Below are positions 7,196 to 13,532 of a stretch of 14,877 nt of DNA, one piece after another. The position numbers and the translations under genes were made by a program. A model generated the notes under the pieces. The model saw only the letters and a list, made by a program, of their open reading frames with translations. It searched no databases and was not told the DNA's origin. Source of the DNA: Planococcaceae bacterium UBA3370 (GTDB lineage: Bacteria; Bacillota; Bacilli; Bacillales_A; Planococcaceae); contig DEQI01000380.1 of assembly GCA_002360295.1 (NCBI GenBank), forward strand, positions 1 through 14,877, in the 5' to 3' direction. Positions within the stretch are counted from its first letter, which is position 1. Every line of letters begins with the position of its first letter.

Positions 7196-8140
7196 ATGAG
7201 TCAGTCAGACAAAGATTTTATTTTAATTTATGGCGACGCTTTTGTCGATTATATAGCGAATGATGTAACAAATACATCTTTTACAAAGTATTTAGGTGGC
7301 GCAACGATAAATGTTGCAGCCGGCATAAGTCGAATTGGTGCACCTTCTGCATTAATTACGATTACAGGTGATGATGAAACATCTGAGTTTGTACGTAATG
7401 AAATAATTAAAGAGGGCGTTAATTTAGATTATGCGGTTTACGTACCAGAGAAGCGTGTGAGTGGCGTGTATGTTCATTTGACAGAAGATTGCGAGCGTAT
7501 TTTCAAGGATTATATTGATGAAACACCTGATCTTCAAGTGACAAACGAGCAATTGCAAGAAGAGGCATTTAAGCGAGCTTCCATTTTTAATGTGTGCTCA
7601 GGTACAATGTTCCACCCAACAGCACTTGAAACGACACGAGCAGCAGTTGATTTAGCAAAGGAAAAAGGGGCAATCATTGCGATTGATGCAAACATTCGTC
7701 CGTTACGTTGGAGTAGTGAGGAATTTTGTCGAGAAACGATTAAATCATTTTTCGACGATGCTGATATTTTAAAGCTAACTGACGAAGAACTATTTTTCTT
7801 AACAGAAACCAATACAATGGAAGAAGGAATAGCGGCGCTTGATTCATTACTTGTACCAATTGTATTAATAACAGTAGGTGCTGATGGAGCTTACGCGGTA
7901 TTAAATGGTGAAGTCATTCACGTACCAGTAGAAAAGATTGTTCCAGTGGATACGACAGGAGCAGGAGATGCATTCATGGCTGGTGTCTTACGTTACGTTC
8001 ACTTTAATGGTCTTCCGACTACAAAAAAAGAAATTATCGAATGTGTAGCATTCGGCAATAAATTAGGAGCAATGGCTGCTACAAAAGTAGGTGCACTAAC
8101 AGCTTTACCTCGTTATGAGGATATTAAAGACTCACTTTAA
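7196..8140 (+). CDS. PfkB-family carbohydrate kinase
   Basis: ATP-dependent kinase of the ribokinase superfamily, probably phosphorylating a sugar, sugar acid or nucleoside in the cytoplasm. Numbered from this start, the family's first signature is LGGATINVAAGISRIG at 33-48. The second, DTTGAGDAFMAG at 252-263, contains the anion-hole glycines and the catalytic base D258. DANIRPLRW at 164-172 is the usual strand near the active site. The frame is open from an ATG at 7166, but that has no ribosome binding site. GGAGG at 7180-7184 precedes the ATG at 7196 by 11 nt, so that start is chosen (314 residues). The substrate is not evident; fructose, ribose and 2-keto-3-deoxygluconate kinases look alike. 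A phosphatase gene follows after 12 bp. Confidence 0.88.
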   Translation: MSQSDKDFILIYGDAFVDYIANDVTNTSFTKYLGGATINVAAGISRIGAPSALITITGDDETSEFVRNEIIKEGVNLDYAVYVPEKRVSGVYVHLTEDCERIFKDYIDETPDLQVTNEQLQEEAFKRASIFNVCSGTMFHPTALETTRAAVDLAKEKGAIIAIDANIRPLRWSSEEFCRETIKSFFDDADILKLTDEELFFLTETNTMEEGIAALDSLLVPIVLITVGADGAYAVLNGEVIHVPVEKIVPVDTTGAGDAFMAGVLRYVHFNGLPTTKKEIIECVAFGNKLGAMAATKVGALTALPRYEDIKDSL

Positions 8141-8152
8141 CGGAGGTTTGGT

Positions 8153-8566
8153 ATGAACTACGATGAATTAGTAAAAGGGCGTATTTATTTTGGTGGTGCA
8201 GCAGATGCGGAACAGGCAGTTGCAAATGAAGGAATCGATGTTGTAGTGGATGTGCGTGTAAATGGCCGTGAAGAAGCGGTTGACTACGATTATATTCATG
8301 CACCCATTGCAGATGAAAGTGAAAATATTGCTTCAAGTATTAAATCTGGCGCTTTGCAAGTAGTGGAGGCATACGAAGCTGGTAAAAATATTTATATCCA
8401 CTGCGGAAGTGGTGGTGGTCGAGCTGGCGTTATGGGTATTGCGACATTACTTGAATTAGGGTTAGCTGAGGATTTGGCTGATGCTGAAGCAAAGGCTAAA
8501 ACGGCGCGTCCAATCATTACTGTACGGCCGAATATGAAGGTTGCGCTTGAGGAATTGTACAAATAA
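8153..8566 (+). CDS. Dual-specificity-type protein phosphatase (cysteine-based)
   Basis: Small enzyme with the cysteine phosphatase P-loop HCGSGGGRAG at 83-92, which fits H-C-x5-R with nucleophile C84 and phosphate-binding R90. PIADESE at 51-57 supplies a plausible general acid (D54), as in dual-specificity phosphatases. Its 137 residues are close to a minimal domain with no added regions. It could remove phosphate from protein Tyr/Ser/Thr or from a small phosphorylated molecule. GGAGG lies 6 nt before the ATG, and the gene starts 12 bp after the kinase stop, so the two are almost certainly one operon, closed by a strong terminator. The pairing suggests that the phosphatase acts on the kinase product or on the kinase itself; that is inference. 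Confidence 0.85.
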   Translation: MNYDELVKGRIYFGGAADAEQAVANEGIDVVVDVRVNGREEAVDYDYIHAPIADESENIASSIKSGALQVVEAYEAGKNIYIHCGSGGGRAGVMGIATLLELGLAEDLADAEAKAKTARPIITVRPNMKVALEELYK

Positions 8567-8571
8567 TAGGT

Positions 8572-8603
8572 AAACGGCAAGGCGATAGTGCCTTGCCGTT
8601 TTT
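8572..8603 (+). terminator. Rho-independent terminator of the kinase-phosphatase operon
   Basis: Perfect 12-bp stem AAACGGCAAGGC/GCCTTGCCGTTT with a 6-nt loop (GATAGT) and a run of five T at 8599-8603. It lies 5 bp after the phosphatase stop codon. Confidence 0.93.
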
Positions 8604-8679
8604 AAGTGTATTTAAAAATCCGAATAGTAGCAATATAATGGCAGTAGGGCACAAATTAGGTTCATCACCATAACTCGGG

Positions 8680-8801
8680 GTTGATTTCCGTTGCGCCAGC
8701 GTGCTTTCCTGGGGGCGTCCGATTAGCCTCCTCACTGCGTTGCGGGGTCTAATCTGTGACGCTAATCCCCAAGGAGTCACGCTGGCTCCACTCCAATCAA
8801 C
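8680..8801. repeat. 122-bp nested inverted-repeat element (Bacillaceae intergenic repeat type)
   Basis: The element is bounded by GTTGATT (8680-8686) and AATCAAC (8795-8801). Further arms pair inside: GCCAGCGTG/CACGCTGGC (8695-8703 with 8778-8786), GCGTC/GACGC (8715-8719 with 8758-8762) and GATTAG/CTAATC (8721-8726 with 8749-8754). As RNA or single-stranded DNA it would fold into one long hairpin. It is richer in GC than its surroundings. It resembles a repeat family I recall between genes in many Bacillus-type genomes (beginning GTTGATTTCCG, with GGGGTCT inside and TCCAATCAAC at the end). A minus-strand open frame across it is only a by-product. Confidence 0.8.
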
Positions 8802-8887
8802 AAACACCGTCTCTTTATAAAAGCTATTTTATCCAATATGCACACTTTAATGATTTTTATTTAGCAATTTGTATTTTTGAAATTTTA

Positions 8888-9128
8888 CCACACGGTACGG
8901 AGAGCGGCGACAGTTGCATGAGCTGAATGCCCAGGAGGAAATTTATTTGCGTCGAAAGCGCAGCGACAGGAGCAGTGAGATACGATAAATGAGCGAAGGA
9001 TAAGATCGTCACTTCCTGTGACAATTTATCTGCGTGATAGCGGTAACTCCTTTGTGACCAACATCGTGTTGGACCGAGGAGACTGAAGCCACGCCCGCGG
9101 AAATCTACCGCTCGTAGTGTAGTGTGCG
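8888..9128. repeat. Composite intergenic repeat, about 240 bp
   Basis: Non-coding, comparatively GC-rich block. Its ends are loosely inverted: CCACACGGTACGG...AGCGG on the left, and the complement of CCGCTCGTAGTGTAGTGTG on the right. Inside are an imperfect direct repeat (AATTTATTTGCGTCGAAAGCG at 8940-8960 and AATTTATCTGCGTGATAGCG at 9023-9042), the palindrome GTCAC-TTCCT-GTGAC, and a hairpin CCAACA-TCG-TGTTGG at 9058-9072. The right end (GTAGATTTCCGCGGGCGTGG on the minus strand) looks like one half of a common Bacillaceae repeat whose partner half is missing. A 119-residue open frame on the minus strand covers it but has no credible protein character. The flanks 8802-8887 and 9129-9201 hold nothing I recognise. 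Confidence 0.55.
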
Positions 9129-9201
9129 ATACGTATATAGCAATTCTGACTTTTGGTGATGAACAATAATTTAGTAAATTACATAGAAAGAAGGCTGTTG
9201 T

Positions 9202-9899
9202 ATGATACAGATACACAACTCAGATCGGTTTTTAACAGCTTTTAATCGTATTGACCATACGCTACACGATATTGTCGAAGAAAAGGATTTTGTGCCATTT
9301 TATCGTCTTGTCAATCAGGCGAGGAAGTGAAATCCACTCGTTCGGAAATATGAAGATGATTTGCGTTCTTATGCTGATTAACGCAATGCTATTGTACACC
9401 ATAGATCATCTACAGAATTCGTTATTGCGGAGCCTCACTTAGAAATTGTAGAAAAAATTGAGCATATTGATGAAGTACTGGCTAAGCTTGTAGGCCAATT
9501 ATTCCGTAAGCGCGTTATGACCTTTCAAATAAAATTCGCTTAACTATACATTAAAGGCAATACGCAAACGCAAATATAAACAGTTCCCATTGTACGAGGG
9601 GAATTTATTTAAAGGATTAATGACGATTGTAGGCATGACAAATTGGATTGCTACTTCAATGTCGGGCAGTCATTTACCGAAACGTGTGCCGACATTATGT
9701 GATATTTTACAACATGAAATAAACTCGTTGAATTATAAGTTTATTAGTCGATACATAACCATTTATGAGGCCGAAGAGTTTTTAAACAAGGAGTAGAGCG
9801 CGGCGTCGTTTTGAAGCATTGCTTATAACAGAACATGGAAAACCCCATCAGAAGCTTCTTGGGATCGTAACTCCAATTGATATTATGAAAGTAGATTGA
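9202..9899 (+). pseudogene. Broken CBS-domain protein gene
   Basis: Reading through the lesions gives one continuous protein of about 230 residues. The N-terminal piece is MIQIHNSDRFLTAFNRID, then DFVPFYRLVNQARK, then TGA at 9328 in place of a sense codon. The same frame continues with NPLVRKYEDDLRSYAD, a TAA at 9379, then RNAIVHHRSSTEFVIAEPH and LVGQLFRKRVMTFQI. A frameshift near 9525-9537 follows. The next frame runs AIRKRKYKQFPLYEGNLFKG and LMTIVGMTNWIATSM up to TAG at 9794. A second shift near 9791-9801 gives RRRFEALLITEHGKPHQKLL, then GIVTPIDIMKVD and TGA at 9897. The pattern GLMTIVGMTNW and GIVTPIDIM marks two CBS domains, which normally bind adenosine nucleotides. Two nonsense codons and two frameshifts mean that no functional product is expected. 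The relative is recalled from Bacilli, not searched. Confidence 0.88.
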
Positions 9900-9902
9900 A
9901 TT

Positions 9903-9916
9903 AGAAAAGCGCAAGC
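9903..9916. repeat. Short copy of the AGAAAAG(C/T)GCAAGC motif
   Basis: Fourteen bases matching 5416-5429 at 13 positions, placed directly after the CBS pseudogene stop. It may be the truncated start of the same interspersed repeat. The match is too short to be sure. Confidence 0.25.
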
Positions 9917-9954
9917 CACATTCACTAAACTCCATAAAAAATATATATTAGTTT

Positions 9955-9981
9955 AAAAAAAGCGGGTTAAAGATTACCCGC
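9955..9981 (-). terminator. Terminator of the DUF421 gene, overlapping its last codons
   Basis: On the minus strand GCGGGT-AATCTTTA-ACCCGC is followed by seven T (9961-9955). The first stem arm encodes part of the final Asn-Ala-Gly residues and the loop contains the TAA stop, so the signal is built into the end of the gene. Confidence 0.87.
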
Positions 9982-10671
9982 ATTCCCCTTTAAACTAATA
10001 TATAATGAGCCGTCTTCTAACACTTGCGCAAAAAAGACATCTTGTACAGAGTTTACATTTTTGCGTTTTAGTTTTTTTAGTAACCACTCTTCTGTTAAAT
10101 TAAGTTCAATTAAATTTTCAGTAATTATTTTGCCGTGAGCAATCACTTCTGTCGGTATATATTTAGGCAATGTTAAATCGGCCTTTGCATCTTCTTTAGT
10201 GGCATTTGCAAAAGCAGGCTTTTTTAACACACTAAGCTCACCATTTGTTTCAAATACAGCATACATTACTTCGTCGAGTGAAAAAATGCTTTGTTCCCGA
10301 AGTAACATGGTGAGCTCATCCGAATGAAGCCGTGATTTTCGTAAGTTGGCATCACTGATTTTTCCATCATAAATTAAAATCATTGGTTTATCATCCACGA
10401 GTACACGAATTTTTTTTGATTTTAAAGAGATAAAACTAACAATAATGGTTAGTGCTGTCCACCAAATGAGTGCAATCATCCCATCCCAAAAGGGTGTCTC
10501 TTTTTGTGAGGAAAGTTCTCCAGCGATAGAACCTAATGTTATACCTGTTGTATAATGGAAAAAAGTAAGTTGGCTTATTTGTTTTTTTCCGATAATTCTA
10601 GCTAAAACGAGTAAAACAAAAAAAGTAGACGTCGTCCTAGCAAACATTTCAATAAAGTTAATATCTCCCAT
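9967..10671 (-). CDS. DUF421-domain membrane protein (YetF/YcaP-like)
   Basis: Membrane protein of the YetF family, whose members occur in several copies in spore-formers; the biochemical role is not established, although some relatives influence spore properties. Three hydrophobic segments lie near residues 12-24, 33-52 and 60-83. The cytoplasmic DUF421 part begins at VLVDDKPMILIYDGKIS and includes the typical LRKSRLHSDELTMLLREQ helix and the SLDEVMYAVFETNGELSVLK strand region. The frame opens with GTG at 10680, but that codon overlaps the ribosome binding site. ATG at 10671 has GAGGAG 8 nt upstream and is preferred (234 residues). It is transcribed alone, diverging from the MFS exporter, with its own terminator. 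Confidence 0.9.
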   Translation of the reverse strand: MGDINFIEMFARTTSTFFVLLVLARIIGKKQISQLTFFHYTTGITLGSIAGELSSQKETPFWDGMIALIWWTALTIIVSFISLKSKKIRVLVDDKPMILIYDGKISDANLRKSRLHSDELTMLLREQSIFSLDEVMYAVFETNGELSVLKKPAFANATKEDAKADLTLPKYIPTEVIAHGKIITENLIELNLTEEWLLKKLKRKNVNSVQDVFFAQVLEDGSLYISLKGNAGNL

Positions 10672-10685
10672 ACATATCACTCCTC

Positions 10686-10724
10686 GCCGTATAGCATGAG
10701 CGAAAATAATACATGCTATACGGC
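10686..10724. promoter_or_regulatory. Perfect 13-bp inverted repeat between divergent genes
   Basis: Arms GCCGTATAGCATG (10686-10698) and CATGCTATACGGC (10712-10724) are separated by 13 nt. The repeat fills most of the 88-bp gap between the DUF421 and exporter starts. The right arm holds TGCTATACG, which can be read as an extended -10 for the exporter; the loop holds ATAATA, the complement of a possible -10 for DUF421. No T-run follows on either strand, so a terminator is unlikely. A shared operator, or leader hairpins in both transcripts, are the plausible readings. Confidence 0.65.
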
Positions 10725-10759
10725 AATGAGAAAACTACATAGAAGGTGTGAACAATACT

Positions 10760-11974
10760 ATGACTACAGCTACAGCAAATACAGCAATAAAACAAAATAA
10801 TCCGGTTTACACCATGATGGTTGCTATTGGAGTTTGTCATTTAATTAATGACACGATGCAATCTGTTGTTCCAGCCATGTTCCCATTACTCGAACGTGAT
10901 TTAGGTTTGACATTTACACAGCTTGGACTCATAACCTTTGTGTTAAATATGTTTGCCTCCGTATTACAGCCTGTCGTTGGATTTGTAACGGATAAAAAGC
11001 AATTGCCTTTTGCACTGCCTATAGGTATGGTGAGTTCTTTTGTAGGGTTAACACTACTAATATTGTCTGGTAGCTACTGGATGATTTTAGTATCAGTATT
11101 GTTTTTAGGATTTGGTTCTGCTGTTTTCCACCCAGAAGGCTCCCGTGTATCCTTTATGGCAGCAGGCACGAAACGTGGTTTATCCCAATCTATATACCAA
11201 GTAGGTGGCAACTCAGGACAAGCTTTAGCACCTTTAATTAGCGCTTTTATTATTTTACCTTTTGGTATGAAAGGCGTTTCCATTATATTAATATTGCCTG
11301 CAATTGGGATTATTATTTTAACAAAAATTGCATTGTGGTATAAAAAGCAGCTTGAGGCAGAAAAACTGTCTAAGGTAAAGAAAGTACTAGTATCATCATT
11401 ACCACCTTTAACAAAGAAGCAAATAGGCACTGCACTTACTTTATTATTTATTATTATTTTTGCTCGTTCATTTTACACGACAAACATTACAAGCTTTTAT
11501 GTATTTTATTTAATAGATCATTACGGTTTAACGATTACGAAAGGACAAGTACTTATTTTCCTATTCATGGCTTGTGGAGTAATCGGGACGTTTTTCGGTG
11601 GACCGCTGTCTGACCGTATCGGACGGAAAAATGTTATTTTGTTATCTGTATTGGCACCAATGCCATTTTGCTTAGTATTACCCTATGTACCTTTATGGCT
11701 AATTCCTGTTTTGTTAATCATTATTGGGACGCATATAATGATTAGTTTTTCAGTAACCGTAGTGTATGCCCAGGAACTAGTACCGAGTAAAATTGGAACA
11801 ATGGCTGGCTTAATGACCGGCTTCTCATTCGGCATGGGAGCAATCGGTGCCATTTTTACAGGTATGCTAATGGATACTTACGGAATTGAATTTACGATGA
11901 TTGCTGTTTCTATTTTGCCAATATTACTGTTTGTTGCTTTGTTCTTACCGAAAGATCAAGCTGCAAATGCTTAA
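10760..11974 (+). CDS. MFS exporter of the fosmidomycin-resistance (Fsr) type
   Basis: Twelve-segment major facilitator carrier of 404 residues, expected to pump out a drug or metabolite by proton exchange. Fsr-like features are the first helix with CHLINDTMQSVVPAMFPLL, then LTFTQLGLITF, LQPVVGFVTDKKQLPFALPI, AVFHPEGSRV and QVGGNSGQALAPL. The second-half motif A, GPLSDRIGRK, lies between helices 8 and 9 (about 281-290), and a charged loop at about 195-220 separates the halves. Fsr proteins confer fosmidomycin resistance in E. coli; the substrate here is unproven. A GTG at 10748 opens the frame, but AAGG sits only 1 nt before it; the ATG at 10760 is more likely, though its spacing (about 11 nt) is loose. 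It diverges from the DUF421 gene, and a DUF4256 gene follows after 29 bp. Confidence 0.9.
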   Translation: MTTATANTAIKQNNPVYTMMVAIGVCHLINDTMQSVVPAMFPLLERDLGLTFTQLGLITFVLNMFASVLQPVVGFVTDKKQLPFALPIGMVSSFVGLTLLILSGSYWMILVSVLFLGFGSAVFHPEGSRVSFMAAGTKRGLSQSIYQVGGNSGQALAPLISAFIILPFGMKGVSIILILPAIGIIILTKIALWYKKQLEAEKLSKVKKVLVSSLPPLTKKQIGTALTLLFIIIFARSFYTTNITSFYVFYLIDHYGLTITKGQVLIFLFMACGVIGTFFGGPLSDRIGRKNVILLSVLAPMPFCLVLPYVPLWLIPVLLIIIGTHIMISFSVTVVYAQELVPSKIGTMAGLMTGFSFGMGAIGAIFTGMLMDTYGIEFTMIAVSILPILLFVALFLPKDQAANA

Positions 11975-12003
11975 TCAGATAATAAAAAATGAGGAGGCTA
12001 TGT

Positions 12004-12564
12004 ATGCCAAATGAAAATAGGGTGTTGTCCCAAGAACAACGTGAAGAAATAATGGCTACATTGAAAGCCCGTTTTGAGAAGAACCTAATTCGACATGAAG
12101 GGCTTGAATGGGCTAAAGTGCGGGCAAAGCTAGACACAAATCCTGAAAAACTATGGTCGCTATACCAAATGGAAGCAACGGGTGGAGAACCAGACGTTAT
12201 TGCTCAAGATGCGGGCGAATACATTTTTGTTGATTGCTCAGTTGAAAGCCCAAAAGGTCGAAGAAGTGTTTGTTATGACCGTGAAGCGCTAGAGTCAAGA
12301 AAACAACATAAACCACAAAATAGCGCTATAGATATGGCTGCTGATATGGGGATTGAAATATTGACAGAAGATCAATATCGAGAGCTTCAGAAGCTTGGGA
12401 GTTTCGATACGAAATCATCGAGCTGGGTGGAAACACCTGACCATATCCGGAAACTGGGAGGCGCCATCTTTTGTGATCGCCGCTATAACACGGTTTTTGT
12501 TTATCACAATGGAGCAGAATCGTATTATGCTGCTAGGGGCTTCCGTGGCTTGCTAAGAGTTTAG
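12004..12564 (+). CDS. DUF4256 family protein
   Basis: Soluble cytoplasmic protein of unknown function, 186 residues, matching my memory of the DUF4256 family along its whole length. Recognisable blocks are GGEPDVIAQD at about 60-69, FVDCSVESPKGRRSVCYDRE, NSAIDMAADMGIEILTEDQY, SSSWVETPDHIRKLGGAIFC, and the terminal ESYYAARGFRGLLRV. No signal peptide or membrane segment is present. The frame is open from 11989, but AGGAGG at 11992-11997 stands 6 nt before the ATG at 12004, which fixes the start. It lies 29 bp after the MFS exporter with no terminator between, so it is probably co-transcribed; a terminator follows it. No catalytic motif is evident to me. Confidence 0.83.
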   Translation: MPNENRVLSQEQREEIMATLKARFEKNLIRHEGLEWAKVRAKLDTNPEKLWSLYQMEATGGEPDVIAQDAGEYIFVDCSVESPKGRRSVCYDREALESRKQHKPQNSAIDMAADMGIEILTEDQYRELQKLGSFDTKSSSWVETPDHIRKLGGAIFCDRRYNTVFVYHNGAESYYAARGFRGLLRV

Positions 12565-12602
12565 TTTTGTGAACTGAATATAAAGAAGAACTATATAACT
12601 TG

Positions 12603-12635
12603 AGCACCTGCACATAAATTTGTGTAGGTGCTTTT
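12603..12635 (+). terminator. Terminator of the exporter-DUF4256 unit
   Basis: Stem of 12 bp with one G-U pair (AGCACCTGCACA with TGTGTAGGTGCT), 6-nt loop TAAATT, and a short T-run that includes the stem end (12632-12635). It lies 38 bp after the DUF4256 stop. Confidence 0.82.
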
Positions 12636-12707
12636 CATATTTATAATGATAAATGAAGTTTGTACCTGGTAAAATAAGGATTAAATATAACTGGGATGAG
12701 GGAGATT

Positions 12708-13295
12708 ATGAACGAATTATATGCATACCACCTTGTTACAAGAAATAAAATGACCTTGGGACAAGTCATTCACTTTGATATGGACCAAAAAAATACGTTA
12801 TACCGATTCTTTTTTGAAAGGGAACAATTGAATGCTAAAGGTGAAGACTTTATCCAAATTTTATATGGTCATTATACAAATAAGGGTTTGAATCTAAGTA
12901 AAGAGAATGCAGAAGTAGCTATTCAGTATGTAGGACAAACAATTAGAGCAATCAGAGAAATAATAGTCGAAATGATTAGATTACAAGAGCACCCTGAATA
13001 TCCGTCCAGATTATCTTGCTTATACGCTGCTAAAAGCTATGAAGATGCTTTGAAGTGGAAAGAGGTATTTGATACATACAACCGCAATGTTTTGCAAATG
13101 GTCAAACTTCGAGTTATGGGTAGTTGTTTTGAAGGCGATGGGAACCTTTTGCCAAAAGAGGATGGGGCTCCTTTCTCTCAGAAAATAGAACAAGCAAGAG
13201 AATATTGGAAAGGTAATGTGAAAGGTGAACTGACTGAACTACTAATAAATGGGGAAATAGAGGTAGTAGAAATTATTCATGACTTTTCATCTTAA
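12708..13295 (+). CDS. DUF2441-like protein of unknown function
   Basis: Soluble protein of 196 residues without signal or membrane segments. The first 40 residues ([19 protein letters not shown], then [13 protein letters not shown]) match my memory of the DUF2441 family. The middle part has [20 protein letters not shown] followed by a helix with WKEVFD and [20 protein letters not shown]. These phrases are typical of proteins annotated only as hypothetical or DUF2441, and no function is known to me. The frame opens at 12696, but the ATG at 12708 has GAGG 6 nt upstream, while 12696 has none in range. It stands alone between a terminator upstream and a 237-bp gap downstream. Confidence 0.7.
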   Translation: MNELYAYHLVTRNKMTLGQVIHFDMDQKNTLYRFFFEREQLNAKGEDFIQILYGHYTNKGLNLSKENAEVAIQYVGQTIRAIREIIVEMIRLQEHPEYPSRLSCLYAAKSYEDALKWKEVFDTYNRNVLQMVKLRVMGSCFEGDGNLLPKEDGAPFSQKIEQAREYWKGNVKGELTELLINGEIEVVEIIHDFSS

Positions 13296-13508
13296 TTTAT
13301 AAGGAATTGATAATGTCAGTATTGAAGGGGTATATGTTGGATTATTTTAGTTAACGGTTAGCGTCTTTATTCGAATCAGTTTGAAATAGTTAATATTATT
13401 TTTGTGCCTTTCCTAAGATGTATTAGGAATTGATTTCACTTTTAGCAATAATTAAAGTGTAGTGGCTTCAGTATGCTTATATTGAGCATAATCAAAGAAG
13501 TAAGACGT

Positions 13509-13529
13509 ATCCTCTAATAAAAGGAGGAT
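13509..13529 (+). promoter_or_regulatory. Small hairpin covering the ribosome binding site of the next gene
   Basis: ATCCTC (13509-13514) can pair perfectly with GAGGAT (13524-13529) across a 9-nt loop. GAGG is the core of the AAGGAGG ribosome binding site for the TTG start at 13533. The stem is only 6 bp, so it would dampen translation only mildly. The rest of the gap 13296-13508 shows two weak inverted repeats (TTCCTAA/TTAGGAA at 13410-13429 and TATGCT/AGCATA at 13472-13490) but no gene or clear terminator. Confidence 0.4.
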
Positions 13530-13532
13530 TAT

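Noticed and set aside
7534..7812. 92-residue minus-strand open frame inside the sugar kinase gene
   Set aside because: It is antisense to intact PfkB motifs and has no sign of its own translation signals.
8517..8807. 96-residue minus-strand open frame
   Set aside because: It spans the phosphatase end, the terminator hairpin and the inverted-repeat element, and its composition simply follows the repeat.
8680..9128. CRISPR array or insertion sequence
   Set aside because: The repeats are not regularly spaced with equal spacers, and no transposase or transposase remnant is visible in any frame.
8857..9216. 119-residue minus-strand open frame
   Set aside because: It covers the composite repeat; the protein shows no recognisable pattern and no ribosome binding site.
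9251..9442. 63-residue plus-strand open frame
   Set aside because: It is an out-of-frame reading of the CBS pseudogene; the correct frame gives a recognisable conserved protein.
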